Positions 31,240 through 40,309 of a stretch of 64,000 nt of DNA are shown here, one piece after another. The DNA comes from Nitrospirillum viridazoti CBAmc. Its GTDB lineage: Bacteria; Pseudomonadota; Alphaproteobacteria; Azospirillales; Azospirillaceae. Positions within the stretch are counted from its first letter, which is position 1. The number at the start of each line of letters is the position of its first letter. The stretch spans positions 310,001 to 374,000 of the forward strand of contig NZ_CP022113.1 of assembly GCF_000730165.1 (NCBI RefSeq). Reading direction: 5' to 3'. The position numbers and the translations under genes are program-made. The notes beneath the pieces are model-generated. The model ran no database searches. It worked only from the letters and a program-made list of their open reading frames with translations, and had not been told where the DNA came from.

Positions 31240-32607
31240 ATGCAGATCGCACCCCCCGACAACGAAATTTCCAACGGGGAAATCCCCAGCGGGAAAATAA
31301 CGAACAGGGACCTTCAACCGTGGCCGCGCCCTGTCGCGGCGTGGTCGGCGGTGGCCCTGTTCTGCGTGGCGGCCGTCCTGTCCTACACGGACCGGCAGAT
31401 CCTCAGCCTGCTGGTGGATCCCATCCGGGCTGACCTGGGCATCAGCGACACCCAGGTGGGGGTGCTGCAGGGGGTGGCCTTCGCCCTGATTTACTCCATC
31501 GCCGGATTGCCGCTGGGCCGCCTGGCCGACATGCTGCCGCGCCGCGCCGTCATCTGCGCCGGCGTGGGGCTGTGGAGCATCGGCACGCTGCTGTGCGGCT
31601 ACGCCCCATCCTTCTGGGTGCTGTTCGCGGGCCGCCTGATCGTGGGGGTGGGGGAGGCAGCGCTGGCCCCCGCCGCCATGTCCATGATCGCCGACATGTT
31701 CCCGGCTGAACGCCGGGGCCTGGCCACCGGCGTCTTCGTCATGGGCATGACCATCGGTGGCGGTGTCGCCATCGCCATCGGCGGGGCCGTGCTGGGCCTG
31801 GCGGCCGCCGGCGGCTTCCAGGGCATCCCCCTGCTGGACGGCCTGGCCGCCTGGCGCGCCGTCCTGGTCCTGCTGGGCCTGGCCGGCCTGCCGCTGCTGC
31901 TGGCCCTGCTGCCCATCCGCGAGCCTGCCCGCCGCAGCGAGGCGCTGGCCGGTGAGACAGAGGCGACGTCGTTGCGCGAGATCTTCGCCCAACTGGCGGC
32001 CGTGCGCACCGTGCTGATCCCGGTCATCGTCTGCTGCGCCTTCATGTCGGTGGGCGACTTCGCCCTGATCGCCTGGGCGCCCGCCCTGCTCAGCCGCCGC
32101 TACGCTATGACGCCGGATGCGGTGGGCCTGGCGCTTGGTTCCCTGGTCGTCGTCGCCGGCGTGGTGGCGACGGTGGCAGGCGGTGTCATCAGCGATGTGG
32201 CGGTCAAGCGCTACGGCCCTTCCGGCCGCATCTGGGTCGCCACCCTGTGCGCCGTCCTGGCCTTTCCCTTCGCCTTGGTGGCGCTGGCGTCCTCCCCGAA
32301 CCAGATCCTGGCCGCCGTCACCCTGTGGACCCTGTTCTCCAGCGCCGCCGGCACCATCGGCATCACGGCGGTGCAGGAGATCGTGCCCAACCGGGCGCGC
32401 GGCCTCAGCGTTTCCTTCATCGCGTTTGGCAACATCATGCTGGGCCTGGGTGGCGGCGCCACCCTGACCGGCTATGTCACCGACCACGTCTTCGCCGACC
32501 CCCTGGCCATCGGGCAGTCGCTGACGCTGGTCATCGCCCCCCTGGCCGGGGCTGCCATTCTGCTTTTCCTCCATGCCGCCCGAACCGCTCGGAGTGTCAG
32601 TCGGTGA
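31240..32607 (+). CDS. MFS transporter
   Basis: The 455-residue protein has about 12 membrane helices. Major-facilitator motifs are visible: SYTDRQILSLLVDPI in helix 1, GLPLGRLADMLPRRAV in loop 2-3, and ERRGLATGVFVMGMTIGG. It resembles the proteobacterial spinster-like/anion:cation subfamily. Its stop overlaps the start of the epimerase gene (GTGA), so the two are coupled. Substrate is probably the peptide or amino acid product handled by the epimerase, which is inference. Confidence 0.9.
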   Translation: MQIAPPDNEISNGEIPSGKITNRDLQPWPRPVAAWSAVALFCVAAVLSYTDRQILSLLVDPIRADLGISDTQVGVLQGVAFALIYSIAGLPLGRLADMLPRRAVICAGVGLWSIGTLLCGYAPSFWVLFAGRLIVGVGEAALAPAAMSMIADMFPAERRGLATGVFVMGMTIGGGVAIAIGGAVLGLAAAGGFQGIPLLDGLAAWRAVLVLLGLAGLPLLLALLPIREPARRSEALAGETEATSLREIFAQLAAVRTVLIPVIVCCAFMSVGDFALIAWAPALLSRRYAMTPDAVGLALGSLVVVAGVVATVAGGVISDVAVKRYGPSGRIWVATLCAVLAFPFALVALASSPNQILAAVTLWTLFSSAAGTIGITAVQEIVPNRARGLSVSFIAFGNIMLGLGGGATLTGYVTDHVFADPLAIGQSLTLVIAPLAGAAILLFLHAARTARSVSR

Positions 32608-33611
32608 GCCTGTCCGTCACCTATCGCCGGGACGCCATGCGCATGCGTGAGCCGTTCCGTATCTCTGGCTATTTGCTGCATGCCATGCCCGCCACGGTCG
32701 TCACCGTGGGTGACGGCACCCACTTCGGCCGGGGCGAGGCGGCGGGCGTCTATTATCTGAACGATGACCCGCCGCATATGGAGCGGGAGATCGAGCGGGT
32801 GCGCGACGCCCTTGAGGCCGGCGTGGACCGCCAGGGCCTGCAGTCCCTGCTGCCGCCCGGCGGCGCCCGCAACGCGCTGGACTGTGCCTTGTGGGAGTTG
32901 GAGTCCCTTAAAAAGGCTACGCCCGTGTGGCGGCTGGCCGGGGTGCCGGAGTCGAAGCCGCAGGTCACCACCTTCACCCTGCCGGCCGATGACCCGGCGG
33001 AGATCCTGCGCCGGCTGGAGGCCTTCACCAGCGCCACCTCCATCAAGCTGAAGCTGGAGGGCGACCTGGCGGCGGACACGGAACGGGTGCGCGCCGTGCG
33101 CCGCGCCCGGCCGGACGTCTGGCTGTCGGTCGACGCCAACCAGGGTTTCGGCGCGAAGGATCTGGAACCGCTGGCCGCCATGCTGGTGGACCAGGACGTG
33201 GCGCTGCTGGAACAGCCGGTGCGCCGGGGCAGCGAACAGTTGCTGGATGGATGGGACGCGCCCCTGCCCGTAGCAGCGGACGAGAGCATCCTGGACCTGA
33301 AGGAACTGCGCGAACAGTACCGCCGCTTTGACATCGTCAACATCAAGCTGGACAAGTGCGGCGGCCTGACCGAGGCGCTGGCCATGGCGGCGGAGGCCCG
33401 GCGCCTGGGCCTGGGCGTCATGGTGGGCAACATGGCGGGATCGGTCCTGGCCGCCGCACCCGGCTTCGTCCTGGCGCAACTGTGTGACGTGGTCGATCTG
33501 GACGGGCCCTATTTCCTGGCCGAACCGGGCGCCGACCGGGGCATTTTCAACGCCGGGAAAGTAATGATTCCCGCCGATTTCTGGGGGTGGGGTAACCCTT
33601 CCTCCGCCTGA
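32604..33611 (+). CDS. Dipeptide-epimerase-like enolase-superfamily enzyme
   Basis: The 335-residue enzyme belongs to the muconate-lactonizing subgroup of the enolase superfamily, close to L-Ala-D/L-Glu epimerases. The catalytic K-x-K is in TSIKLKLEGD. Metal ligands are in WLSVDANQGF, LLEQPV and VAADESI, and the second catalytic lysine is in VNIKLDKCGG. The GTG start at 32604 overlaps the MFS stop. The group epimerises dipeptides, N-acyl amino acids or related acids; which one cannot be told here. A longer upstream frame is a shadow of the MFS gene. Confidence 0.88.
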   Translation: MSLSVTYRRDAMRMREPFRISGYLLHAMPATVVTVGDGTHFGRGEAAGVYYLNDDPPHMEREIERVRDALEAGVDRQGLQSLLPPGGARNALDCALWELESLKKATPVWRLAGVPESKPQVTTFTLPADDPAEILRRLEAFTSATSIKLKLEGDLAADTERVRAVRRARPDVWLSVDANQGFGAKDLEPLAAMLVDQDVALLEQPVRRGSEQLLDGWDAPLPVAADESILDLKELREQYRRFDIVNIKLDKCGGLTEALAMAAEARRLGLGVMVGNMAGSVLAAAPGFVLAQLCDVVDLDGPYFLAEPGADRGIFNAGKVMIPADFWGWGNPSSA

Positions 33612-33733
33612 GGGGCCTGCAAGGGGTATGTCGCCCGAGGCCTCTCCTCCCGGGGCGCGCGTCCTCGACGGACCCGGTTCCCGGCCTATCTACCTTCCGC
33701 CGCCGTTCCCGCCGCCTGAAGGTGCCGCCCGCC

Positions 33734-35773
33734 ATGCCGCGTTTCGCCCGCCTGTTCGCCCCCATCGCCTTGGCCCTGTCCCTGGTGGGGGCGCCCGCCG
33801 CGTTCGCCGATACCGGCGCGCTGTCCTATGGCCGCATTGAAGGGCGCAACATCAACCACTTCGTGCGCGACGGCGACGTGGCGGCCCACCTGTTGCTGCG
33901 CTCCGGCGCCGACCCGCGCCTCATCGTGGCCTTTCCCGCCGGTAACAGCGGTGCTGGCCTGTGGCTGGACATTCCGCAGGGGCAGGGGGCCGGTGATTGG
34001 ACCCTGACCACCCCGCCCATACCGGTGACGGAGAGCGACGGCCAGGGCCGGCCTTTGCACGGCATCACCTTCCAGGCCAGCCTGGCGGCGGGCACGGTCG
34101 GCATCCGCCAGGCGGTGCTGTCCAGCGTCCGCGTCCTGCGCGACTATGATGCCCTGCACACGGTGCCCGACAGCATCAGCCCGGACCTGATGCGCGATGG
34201 CGCCCGCTTCGTCTGGGCGCGCGACCGGCTGGACGGCAAGGCCGGCTATCGCCTGACGGTGGAGGTGGTGCACGGACAGGCGACGGAAACCGGGCTGAAG
34301 GCCGATCCCGATGGCACCATCGGCCTGCGCGTCACGGCCTTGACGGGAGAGACGCCGCTGACCCCCCTGCCGGCCGACGCCCTGCTGAATGCCCAGGCGG
34401 CCAATGACGTGGCGACCCGGGACACCCTGGCCTTCCTGAGCTACCGCGAGAAGTTCCTGGCCGGCTCCTGGCGCTTCGACACCTATTTCGGCCGCGACAC
34501 CATGATGTCCCTCATGCTGCTGATGCCGGCCCTGCAGGGCGATGCGGTGGAGGCGGGCCTGCGCTCCGTCTTCGCGCGCCTGTCCCTGATCGGCGAGGTG
34601 GCGCATGAAGAGGATGTGGGCGAATTCGCCGTCCTGGACCATCTGAAGCGGGAGGCCACCGCCTCGGATGACCCGGTCTACGATTACAAGATGGTGGATG
34701 GCGACTTCATGCTGCCGGCGGTGACGCGGGCCTGGCTGCTGGATGATGCCCAGGGCCGGGCGCGGGCGGCGGCCTTCCTGGCCAGCGGCGACGGCCGTAC
34801 CGACCAGGTGGGCCCGGTGGGGCGCGACCTGGTACAGAACCTGCGCTATGTGGTCTTGCACGCCGCCGCCTTCGCGCGCGAGCCGCGCTATTCCAACATG
34901 ATCCGGCTGAAGCACGGTTTGCCCGTGGGCCAGTGGCGCGACAGTAATGACGGTCTGGGCGGTGGCCTCTATGCCTACGACGTCAACGCCATCCTGGTAC
35001 CGGCCGCGCTGGAGGCCTGCACCGCGTTGCTGAAAAGCGGCTTGCTGGATCCCTATATGGACCCGGGCGACCGCCCCCTGTTGTCGCGCGCCGCCGGTAT
35101 GGCGGTGGTGTGGCGGGCCAAGGCGCCGTCCCTATTCACCGTCACCATCCCCGAACGCCGGGCCAAGGCAGAGGTGGCGGCCTACGCCTATGCCCTGGGC
35201 GTGCCCGACACCGCCGCCGCGCTGGGACGAGGGGCGGTGCGTTTCCATGCCCTGTCGCTGAACCGCGACGGCACGCCGGTGCGGGTGATGCATTCCGACG
35301 AGGGCTTCGGCCTGCTGTTCGGCCGGCCCGATGCCCGCACCCTGGACCAGACGATGCAGGGCCTGCTGCGCCCCTTCCCGGCGGGCCTGATGACCGACGC
35401 CGGCATGGTGGTAGCCAACCCCGTGTTCGCCCCGCCCGAGGTTCAGGCCCGCTTCACCCGCAACGCCTATCACGGCAGCGTGGTCTGGTCCTGGCAGCAG
35501 GCGATGATGGCGACAGGCTTGGAACGGCAAGCGCGCCGTCCGGATCTGCCCCGCGCCACCAGGGCGCGGCTGCGCCAGGCCCAGGCGTCGCTGTGGCGGG
35601 CCATCGAGGCCACGCGCGGACTTCAGAATTCGGAACTCTGGTCGTGGACCTTCCAGGACGGCCGTTACCAGCCGGTGGCCTTCGGGGCTAGTGGCGCCGA
35701 CGCCGACGAGGCCAACGCCGCCCAGCTGTGGAGCACCGTCTACCTGGCCGTGCGCCCGCCCGCGGACCGCTGA
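33734..35773 (+). CDS. Exported (alpha/alpha)6-toroid-like protein, possible glycosidase
   Basis: The 679-residue protein has a signal peptide (MPRFARLFAPIALALSLVGA, cleavage near AFADTG). Its middle part resembles six-hairpin glycosidases and glycogen-debranching-type toroids: SYREKFLAGSWRFDTYFGRDTMMSLMLLMPAL and MIRLKHGLPVGQWRDSNDGLGG both carry acidic residues in conserved-looking positions (YFGRDT, WRDSND). I cannot name a GH family. GTG 33722 could add four residues. It stands alone between the epimerase gene and the convergent truncated hemoglobin, three bases from its stop. Confidence 0.65.
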   Translation: MPRFARLFAPIALALSLVGAPAAFADTGALSYGRIEGRNINHFVRDGDVAAHLLLRSGADPRLIVAFPAGNSGAGLWLDIPQGQGAGDWTLTTPPIPVTESDGQGRPLHGITFQASLAAGTVGIRQAVLSSVRVLRDYDALHTVPDSISPDLMRDGARFVWARDRLDGKAGYRLTVEVVHGQATETGLKADPDGTIGLRVTALTGETPLTPLPADALLNAQAANDVATRDTLAFLSYREKFLAGSWRFDTYFGRDTMMSLMLLMPALQGDAVEAGLRSVFARLSLIGEVAHEEDVGEFAVLDHLKREATASDDPVYDYKMVDGDFMLPAVTRAWLLDDAQGRARAAAFLASGDGRTDQVGPVGRDLVQNLRYVVLHAAAFAREPRYSNMIRLKHGLPVGQWRDSNDGLGGGLYAYDVNAILVPAALEACTALLKSGLLDPYMDPGDRPLLSRAAGMAVVWRAKAPSLFTVTIPERRAKAEVAAYAYALGVPDTAAALGRGAVRFHALSLNRDGTPVRVMHSDEGFGLLFGRPDARTLDQTMQGLLRPFPAGLMTDAGMVVANPVFAPPEVQARFTRNAYHGSVVWSWQQAMMATGLERQARRPDLPRATRARLRQAQASLWRAIEATRGLQNSELWSWTFQDGRYQPVAFGASGADADEANAAQLWSTVYLAVRPPADR

Positions 35774-35776
35774 GCC

Positions 35777-36184
35777 TCAGCCGGCCGGCTGCTGGTTGCG
35801 CATCCAGTCGGCCAGCGGGGCCAGGGCGCCCAGGATGGCCTGGCGGCCGCGCGGGTCGGGGATGGTCTCATCCAGCGCCCGCTTCATGCACAACAGCCAG
35901 GCGTCACGTTCCGCCTCACCCACCGAAAAGCCCATGTGGCGGGCACGCAGGCGGGGGTGGCCGCGCTCGGCGGAATAATCGCCGGGCCCGCCCATCCACT
36001 GGGCCAGGTACAGCGTCAGCACGCGCTTGGTTTCGGTCAGGTCCGGCGGGTGGATGGCGCGCAGGTCGCGCGCCTCCGGCAGGGTGTCCATGTTGGCGTA
36101 GAAGGCCTCCACCAGGCGGCCGGCGGGTTCCATCCCGCCGATCCATTGGTAAAGGGTGGTCTTCTGGTCACTGTCGCCGGTCAT
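35777..36184 (-). CDS. Group II truncated hemoglobin
   Basis: The 135-residue globin matches group II (GlbO-type): LYQWIGGMEPAGRLVEAFY, HPPDLTETKRVLTLYLAQWMGGP, YSAERGHPRLRARHMGFSVG with the proximal histidine region, and ERDAWLLCMKRALDET with the group-II tryptophan. Such proteins bind oxygen and nitric oxide and are linked to respiratory or nitrosative stress. The frame is open a further 47 codons upstream without globin similarity, so I use ATG 36184. Its stop faces that of the toroid protein. Confidence 0.9.
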   Translation of the reverse strand: MTGDSDQKTTLYQWIGGMEPAGRLVEAFYANMDTLPEARDLRAIHPPDLTETKRVLTLYLAQWMGGPGDYSAERGHPRLRARHMGFSVGEAERDAWLLCMKRALDETIPDPRGRQAILGALAPLADWMRNQQPAG

Positions 36185-36483
36185 GTTCTGGGCCCTGGTG
36201 GGAACGCTGGCTTCCCTATATGGGATGCCCCTACGCGAAGTGGAGCGTTCTACCGCAAAGCCCTTCCCGCCGGAAGCGCGGGCGGACCGGGGCCAGGGGT
36301 GTGCGGCGGCGACGCCAATAGTCATGGGATATCCGATATCCGGGAATTATCGCCTTCGCCCATCCGGCCAGGGCTGGTATGAAGAAGGGTGCGCACCCGC
36401 CCGGGTACGCCAGGGAGGTCCGCGCCAGCGGTGTCGCCACCGGCGATGCCGCCTTGACGACTAAACGAAAATTGGAAACGTCC

Positions 36484-38757
36484 ATGTCGGTTAAACATCA
36501 CCTGCTGCTCTCGACTGCGTTGCTTATGACAACGCTTACCTATGTCGGATTCAGGCCCGCGCTGGCCGCCGATGCGCCGGCCGCCACGACCGCGCCGGTC
36601 ACGGGCCCCTGGCAGGACGCCGCCCAGTCGCCCGAGGCGCGCACCGCCGCTCTGCTGAAGGTCATGACCCGGGAAGAGAAGCTGCAGCTGGTGTTCGGCT
36701 ATTTCTCCACCGACTTCAAGCCCAAGGCGTATACGCGCATCGAGGGCGGCATGGCCGATTCCGCCGGCTACATCCCCGGCGTCGCCCGGCTGGGCATTCC
36801 CGCCCAGTCGCAGACCGACGCCGGCGTCGGCGTGGCCACGCAGGCCAGCCCCACCCCGCGCCTACGCACCGCGCTGCCGTCCGGCCTGGCCACTGCCGCC
36901 ACCTGGAACCCGGAGATGGCTTTCGCCGGCGGCGCCATGATCGGTGACGAGGCCCGCCGTTCCGGCTTCAACGTCCAGCTGGCCGGCGGCACCAACCTGA
37001 TGCGGGAGCCGCGCAACGGCCGCAACTTCGAATATGGCGGCGAGGATCCTTTGCTGGCCGGCACCATCGTCGGCCACGCCATCAAAGGCATCCAGTCCAA
37101 CAACATCATCTCCACGCTGAAGCACTATGCCTTCAATGATCAGGAGACCAGCCGCAACTTCATCGATGTGAAGGTGGATGAGGCGGCCGGCCGCCAGTCC
37201 GACCTGTTGGCTTTCGAGATCGCGCTGGAGACGGGCAAGCCCGGCTCCGTCATGTGCTCCTACAACCGGGTCAACGGCGCCTATGCCTGCGAGAACGACT
37301 GGCTGTTGAACCAGGTCCTGAAGAAGGACTGGGGCTTCAAGGGCTTCGTCATGTCCGACTGGGGCGCCACCCACTCCACCGCACCGGCCGCCAATGCCGG
37401 CCTGGACCAGCAGTCGGGATATCCCTTCGACAAGTCGCCCTACTTCAAGGACGCCCTGGATGAAGCGGTGAACAACGGCCATGTCAGCGCCGCCCGCCTG
37501 GACGACATGGCCGGCCGTGTGCTGCACGCCATGTTCGCCAACGGCCTGTTTGAGCATCCGCTGAACGGCGACCAGGCGGCCACCATCGACTATGCCGCTC
37601 ACGCCAAGGTCACCCAGGCCGACGCAGAGGAGGCCATCGTCCTGCTGAAGAACAAGGGCGACGTGCTGCCTCTGGCCAAGACCGTCAAGACCATCGCCAT
37701 CATCGGCGGCCATGCTGACGTGGGCGTGCTCTCGGGCGGCGGTTCGGCCCAGGTCTACCCCTACGGCGCCCCGACCAACGGCCTGATCGTCCCCAATGAG
37801 GGTCCCGCTTCCTTCCCCGGCCCCATGGTTTATGACCCGTCCTCGCCCCTGAAGGCGCTGGAAGGCCTGACCCAGGCCAAGATCACCTACATCGACGGCA
37901 AGGATCCTAAGGCCGCCGCCAAGCTGGCCGCCGGCAGCGATGTCGCCATCGTCTTCGCCACCCAATGGACGGGCGAGGGCCAGGACACCATCGACTTGAA
38001 CCTGCCCAACGACCAGGACGCCTTGATCAAGGCCGTGGCCGGCGCCAACAAGAAGACGGTGGTAGTGCTGGAGAACGGCGGCCCCGTGGTCATGCCCTGG
38101 CTGGACCAGGTGGCGGGCGTGGTCGACGCCTGGTACCCCGGCACCAGCGGCGGCGAGGCCATCGCCCGCGTGCTGGCTGGCGAGGTCACCCCCTCCGGCC
38201 ACCTGCCGGTCAGCTTCCCGGCCTCGGTCGACCAGCTGCCGCGCAAGGTGGTGGATGGCGACCGCAAGGACAAGGCGGAACATCCACACGTCGACTACAC
38301 CATCGACGGCGCCGCCATCGGCTACAAATGGTATGAGAAGAAGGGCCTGAAGCCGCTATTCCCCTTCGGCTACGGCCTCAGCTACACCACCTTCGCCACG
38401 TCCGACCTGGCGGCCGCCCCCGAGGGCAAGGGCCTGAAGGTCAGTCTGGCCCTGCGCAACACTGGTGCGCGCGATGGCAAGGCCGTGGCCCAGGTCTACG
38501 TGGCCCCGGCCGCCGGCGGCTGGGAAGCGCCGAAGCGCCTGGGCGCGTTCCACAAGGTGGCGCTGAAGGCCGGCGAAAGCCAGAACGTGAGCCTGACGGT
38601 GGACCCGCGCCTACTGGCGACCTACGACGTCGCGACGCATGCCTGGAAGATCAAGGGCGGTGACTACAAGGTCATGACCGGCACGTCCTACCAGGACATC
38701 ACGTCCACGGTGACCGTGCACCTGCCCGACGCCACCCTGCCGGCGGCCGTGCAGTAA
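36484..38757 (+). CDS. bglX: Periplasmic beta-glucosidase, glycoside hydrolase family 3
   Basis: The 757-residue enzyme has a signal peptide (HHLLLSTALLMTTLTYVG, ending in ALAADA) and the three GH3 domains: a TIM barrel with the catalytic nucleophile in GFVMSDWGATHST, the alpha/beta sandwich (KTIAIIGGHADVGVLSGGGSA), and a fibronectin-like C-terminal domain (FPFGYGLSYTTF, then the DGKAVAQVYVAP strand). It removes glucose from beta-linked oligosaccharides. Start ATG 36484 was chosen over upstream in-frame codons because it precedes the signal peptide directly. A terminator follows. Confidence 0.93.
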   Translation: MSVKHHLLLSTALLMTTLTYVGFRPALAADAPAATTAPVTGPWQDAAQSPEARTAALLKVMTREEKLQLVFGYFSTDFKPKAYTRIEGGMADSAGYIPGVARLGIPAQSQTDAGVGVATQASPTPRLRTALPSGLATAATWNPEMAFAGGAMIGDEARRSGFNVQLAGGTNLMREPRNGRNFEYGGEDPLLAGTIVGHAIKGIQSNNIISTLKHYAFNDQETSRNFIDVKVDEAAGRQSDLLAFEIALETGKPGSVMCSYNRVNGAYACENDWLLNQVLKKDWGFKGFVMSDWGATHSTAPAANAGLDQQSGYPFDKSPYFKDALDEAVNNGHVSAARLDDMAGRVLHAMFANGLFEHPLNGDQAATIDYAAHAKVTQADAEEAIVLLKNKGDVLPLAKTVKTIAIIGGHADVGVLSGGGSAQVYPYGAPTNGLIVPNEGPASFPGPMVYDPSSPLKALEGLTQAKITYIDGKDPKAAAKLAAGSDVAIVFATQWTGEGQDTIDLNLPNDQDALIKAVAGANKKTVVVLENGGPVVMPWLDQVAGVVDAWYPGTSGGEAIARVLAGEVTPSGHLPVSFPASVDQLPRKVVDGDRKDKAEHPHVDYTIDGAAIGYKWYEKKGLKPLFPFGYGLSYTTFATSDLAAAPEGKGLKVSLALRNTGARDGKAVAQVYVAPAAGGWEAPKRLGAFHKVALKAGESQNVSLTVDPRLLATYDVATHAWKIKGGDYKVMTGTSYQDITSTVTVHLPDATLPAAVQ

Positions 38758-38781
38758 TAGTGTTCGGCGTTTGACGTACGA

Positions 38782-38814
38782 GGAGGCGTCCTGCGGGGCG
38801 CCTCCCTTTCTTTT
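38782..38814. terminator. Rho-independent terminator after bglX
   Basis: Arms GGAGGCG (38782-38788) and CGCCTCC (38799-38805) enclose a ten-base loop and are followed by CTTTCTTTT. It ends the rightward bglX transcript just before the convergent minus-strand gene. Confidence 0.78.
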
Positions 38815-38818
38815 AAGC

Positions 38819-39196
38819 TCAGCCGGCCAGGCCGGCCTCGCTGCGGCAGATGGCGGCGATGGGCTTGGCCTTGTCCATCAGCAGGGCCGGCGGGGCGGTC
38901 ACGCCCTTGCGCTCCTGCTCCGCCAGCACTGTCACGTCGGCATCGCTCAGGGCCTTGTTCACCCGGGTGGCGGTGCAGTCGCAAAAGCTGTGCAGCTTGG
39001 CGTCGGTCACATCGGCCGGTGATGAGCTCCGCGCCGCCTTGAAGCACTGCGCGGCGAAGTTGGCTGCCATGGTGGCGCGGAACTCCGCCACCTCCGACGG
39101 CGGCTGCGATGACGTCCGCATGAAGGCGACCCCGAAACCGACCGCGCCGCAAAGGGCGACTATGGCGGCGGTCATCCAGGTCCTGTTCATGGGCAT
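38819..39196 (-). CDS. Exported or anchored protein with conserved cysteines, unknown function
   Basis: The 125-residue protein has an N-terminal hydrophobic segment (WMTAAIVALCGAVGFGVAFM) that could be a signal or anchor. The rest is helical with a cysteine set (AAQCFKAA, LHSFCDCTATRVN and AAICRSE) that could form two disulfides. I do not recognise a family. The ribosome site is GGAGAG. It converges on bglX and stands apart from the T6SS-linked genes at 39.3 kb and beyond. Confidence 0.68.
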   Translation of the reverse strand: MPMNRTWMTAAIVALCGAVGFGVAFMRTSSQPPSEVAEFRATMAANFAAQCFKAARSSSPADVTDAKLHSFCDCTATRVNKALSDADVTVLAEQERKGVTAPPALLMDKAKPIAAICRSEAGLAG

Positions 39197-39309
39197 CGGC
39201 AGCTCTCCGTTCTATGTATCCCGAGTGTACAGGGATTTTAGACGGATGGGGCGGGTTTGTCGGGCAGGCTTGAGCTAAATGTTTTGAATCAAATACGGTT
39301 CCGTTGCCG

Positions 39310-39657
39310 TCACGCTTCGCGGATCCGAAAACTACTGGGATTATTCCAGGATATTACCCTGAACGGTTGGCGGATGTGCCCCGCGTCCCGATAATGGGCG
39401 ACCACCCCCGCCGGACACCAGTCGCGCCCATCGGTGAACAGCGCGCCGATGTCAATCAGCGCCTGGATAAGGGCGATCCTGTCCGCTACCGACAGGATGC
39501 TGCGCACCAGCTGCCCGTCCCGCGGCAGGAAGCCCAATCGGCTCAGGCCCGCCTCATCGGTGGGTGTCATGGCCCGCGCCGCCGCGCGTCCCCCGGCCAG
39601 TTCGGTGATGATGATCCCGTCGTCCGGCATGGCGGGCGGCGGCTCATTCGAAGTCAA
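39310..39657 (-). CDS. Hypothetical protein, last gene of the Rhs-linked cluster
   Basis: This reading frame of 115 residues has no recognised family. It includes GDGRDW-like ALFTDGRDWCPAGVVAHYRD and a C-terminal VISWNNPSSF. The start TTG 39657 has GGGGGA upstream and overlaps the previous gene by 14 bases; an ATG at 39630 (106 residues) is the alternative. It lies fifth in the chain of small genes downstream of the Rhs effector, where additional immunity or adaptor genes are often collected. Function unknown. Confidence 0.55.
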   Translation of the reverse strand: MTSNEPPPAMPDDGIIITELAGGRAAARAMTPTDEAGLSRLGFLPRDGQLVRSILSVADRIALIQALIDIGALFTDGRDWCPAGVVAHYRDAGHIRQPFRVISWNNPSSFRIREA

Positions 39658-39898
39658 CGAGCGTCCCCCGGGTGTCGAAATGGCTCTGGATGGCCCTCAC
39701 GATGTTTTCCTTCTCCACCCCGGTGGCCGGCCGCCGCGCGCCGGCCGCGTCCAGCATGAAGATGGCGTTCAGGTAGATGACATAGCCGGGCAGGAACTGG
39801 TTGCCGGGCGCGAGGCCCTCGCCCTCGGCCACCGCCTTTCCGGCGTGGCTTTCCAGATAAATGCCTCCGCGGCAGACGGTGGTCACGGCGTAGTCCAT
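39644..39898 (-). CDS. Hypothetical small protein in the Rhs-linked cluster
   Basis: This 84-residue frame (MDYAVTTVCRGGIYLESHAG at the N-terminus, FLPGYVIYLNAIFMLDAAG in the middle) has no recognised family and no clear signal peptide. Its ribosome site is weak (GCGAGAGACC). It overlaps the next gene by 14 bases, which supports both being translated. It lies downstream of the Rhs toxin and its probable immunity gene. Function unknown. Confidence 0.55.
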   Translation of the reverse strand: MDYAVTTVCRGGIYLESHAGKAVAEGEGLAPGNQFLPGYVIYLNAIFMLDAAGARRPATGVEKENIVRAIQSHFDTRGTLVDFE

Positions 39899-39935
39899 TT
39901 TCGGTCTCTCGCAGGACGATCAGGCGCCGGCCCCA

Positions 39936-40295
39936 TCAATAGGCCGGCCCGAGCCGGACCAAGGCGCGCTTCTGGGAGTCATAACCGAAATGCCAGTCCG
40001 GCCATTGTTCCGCCGGCACTTCTGCCGCGCAGACCACGGACATCCCGGCCTCGATATGACGGGAGAGGTATTGGAAAACGTGGCCCGGTGGCGGGGGCAG
40101 CTCCGCCAGCGGCATGCCATCGCGGCCGAAGACCGTCAGCCTATGCGGCAGGGCGGGTGGGCTGACTGTCAGGACGAACAGCAGGTCACCCTGCGCATAG
40201 GCTGAATCGGCGCCGGGAACGGTCAGGGTGAGGGGGCCGTCCTCTCGCACCCAGCAAACGCTTCTGCCTTTCCGCACCGTCATCAGTCCATCCAT
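39936..40295 (-). CDS. Hypothetical beta-rich protein in the Rhs-linked cluster
   Basis: This 119-residue protein starts at ATG 40295 with GGAGGGT upstream. Segments alternate in a beta-strand pattern (RSVCWVREDGPLTLTVPG, GDLLFVLTVSPPALPHRLTV) and the end is aromatic (EQWPDWHFGYDSQKRALVRL). No family is recognised. It sits between two other small unknown genes downstream of the Rhs effector. It may be an orphan immunity protein, which is inference from position only. Confidence 0.58.
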   Translation of the reverse strand: MDGLMTVRKGRSVCWVREDGPLTLTVPGADSAYAQGDLLFVLTVSPPALPHRLTVFGRDGMPLAELPPPPGHVFQYLSRHIEAGMSVVCAAEVPAEQWPDWHFGYDSQKRALVRLGPAY

Positions 40296-40309
40296 GGCAC
40301 CCTCCGCCC

